64,000 nt of DNA. Source: Pratylenchus scribneri (lineage: Eukaryota; Nematoda; Chromadorea; Rhabditida; Pratylenchidae). Of this stretch, positions 63,416 through 64,000 are shown one piece after another; position 1 is the stretch's first letter; the number at the start of each line of letters is the position of its first letter. Position numbers and translations under genes: made by a program. Location: positions 1,240,001 to 1,304,000 of the forward strand of contig JAQSEB010000037.1 of the NCBI GenBank assembly GCA_030063045.1. The letters are read 5' to 3'. The notes under the pieces are model-generated. The model saw nothing but the letters and a program-made list of their open reading frames with translations. It did no database searches and was not told the DNA's origin.

Positions 63416-64000
63416 GAAAACGACGCCTTCAATTCAAAAATGAATAATAAGGTAGAGCAAAGTCCAAAAAAAAAGGAGGAAGAGGCTGACCAGAAAATGC
63501 AAATCATTTTTCCTCAACACATTTTATTTACACCGTATTCCAATTTTACGACAAAATTCTCTCCGAGGAGAAGGAAAACATTTTATTTAGGAATCAACAA
63601 ACAAATTCCCTACAAATTCCAGTATGCGCGCTTATTTTTTCCCTTTTTCTCAAAAGCTAATAACTTTGTTAAACTCAATCCTTTTTAAACTCAATTCTAA
63701 ATATAATATTTATATGATAAGCACTATCCAAAAACAGCCCGTGAAAATCCGACTCCATAAGTACATTGATAAACAACCCAAAAACATGTGAAAATCGCAA
63801 CTCATATCCTCCAAATCACCCCAATTTCAAATTATATCAACACCATAGGATTTTCGAATTCCTGAATAGCTTATGGCCCAAAATGCAGACAAATATACTG
63901 TCCATCAATCTTAGTTTGGCAATAATGCAGCATCATCGCTGAGCTGAGACATTTTGAAAAATCCTTCCCTCTGAATATTCACACACCCATTATCTTTTTT
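63416..64000. other. 3' flank of the Gypsy-type element, window end
   Basis: A purine-rich tract (AAAAAAAAAGGAGGAAGAGG at about 63467-63486) could be the polypurine tract, in which case the 3' LTR would start near 63487 and run out of the window. I found no match between 63487-64000 and 42401-44523, so this is unproven. No other gene is supported; the 82-codon frame at 63440-63688 has no recognisable domain. Confidence 0.35.

Noticed and set aside
63440..63688. 82-codon frame after the Gypsy polyprotein as an accessory gene
   Set aside because: No domain, overlaps a probable polypurine tract, composition like non-coding flank.

Overview
The window is nuclear DNA of a nematode. Evidence: AT-rich intergenic DNA, short introns with TTTTCAG-like acceptors (one is only 36 bp), a serpentine chemoreceptor of the nematode Srg/Srv type, tandem genes for secreted proteins, and BEL/Pao and Gypsy retroelements with envelope glycoproteins. 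I cannot name the species; a tylenchid or other parasitic nematode is only a guess. All gene models were spliced by hand from reading frame, splice sites and phase; no alignment was run.

Layout. 1-4978: gene-poor DNA with dispersed repeats and a 19-bp minisatellite. 4979-14764 (+): a 16-exon gene for a 1040-aa protein with two CCCH zinc fingers of the TIS11/MEX-5 type; its introns hold a Merlin-type DNA transposon and a second minisatellite. 17239-18500 (+): a five-exon chemoreceptor of 334 aa, with an orphan receptor-like last exon upstream. 20329-22369 (+): a lysine-rich coiled-coil protein. 22515-23286: a large foldback element. 23941-24885 (-): a small secreted protein. 25826-27198 and 29674-30818 (-): two tandem paralogues for small secreted proteins. 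32419-37187 (-): a secreted 801-aa protein, followed by a damaged partial paralogue at 38388-42400 that lacks its 5' exons, carries a 1167-bp hAT-like element in an exon, and has a frameshift.

44524-63415 is the most striking region: two nested retroelements. The outer one is a Gypsy-type (Metaviridae) element whose single open frame reads Gag - envelope-like glycoprotein - protease - RT-thumb-like relic - second protease - RT - RNase H - integrase - two membrane segments. An envelope ectodomain between Gag and protease, plus two retropepsins, is an order I do not know from described elements. Into its first protease a BEL/Pao element (48285-58726) has inserted, with 362-bp LTRs that read as identical and a 5-bp GATGC target duplication. 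It carries one 3051-codon frame (Gag-Pol plus a two-part Gn/Gc-like envelope) whose stop codon lies inside the 3' LTR. Its RT active site reads YADN instead of YxDD.

Numerous foldback/MITE elements in introns and spacers share short motifs, and the secreted-protein genes share upstream repeat modules, suggesting that the minus-strand cluster grew by segmental duplication.
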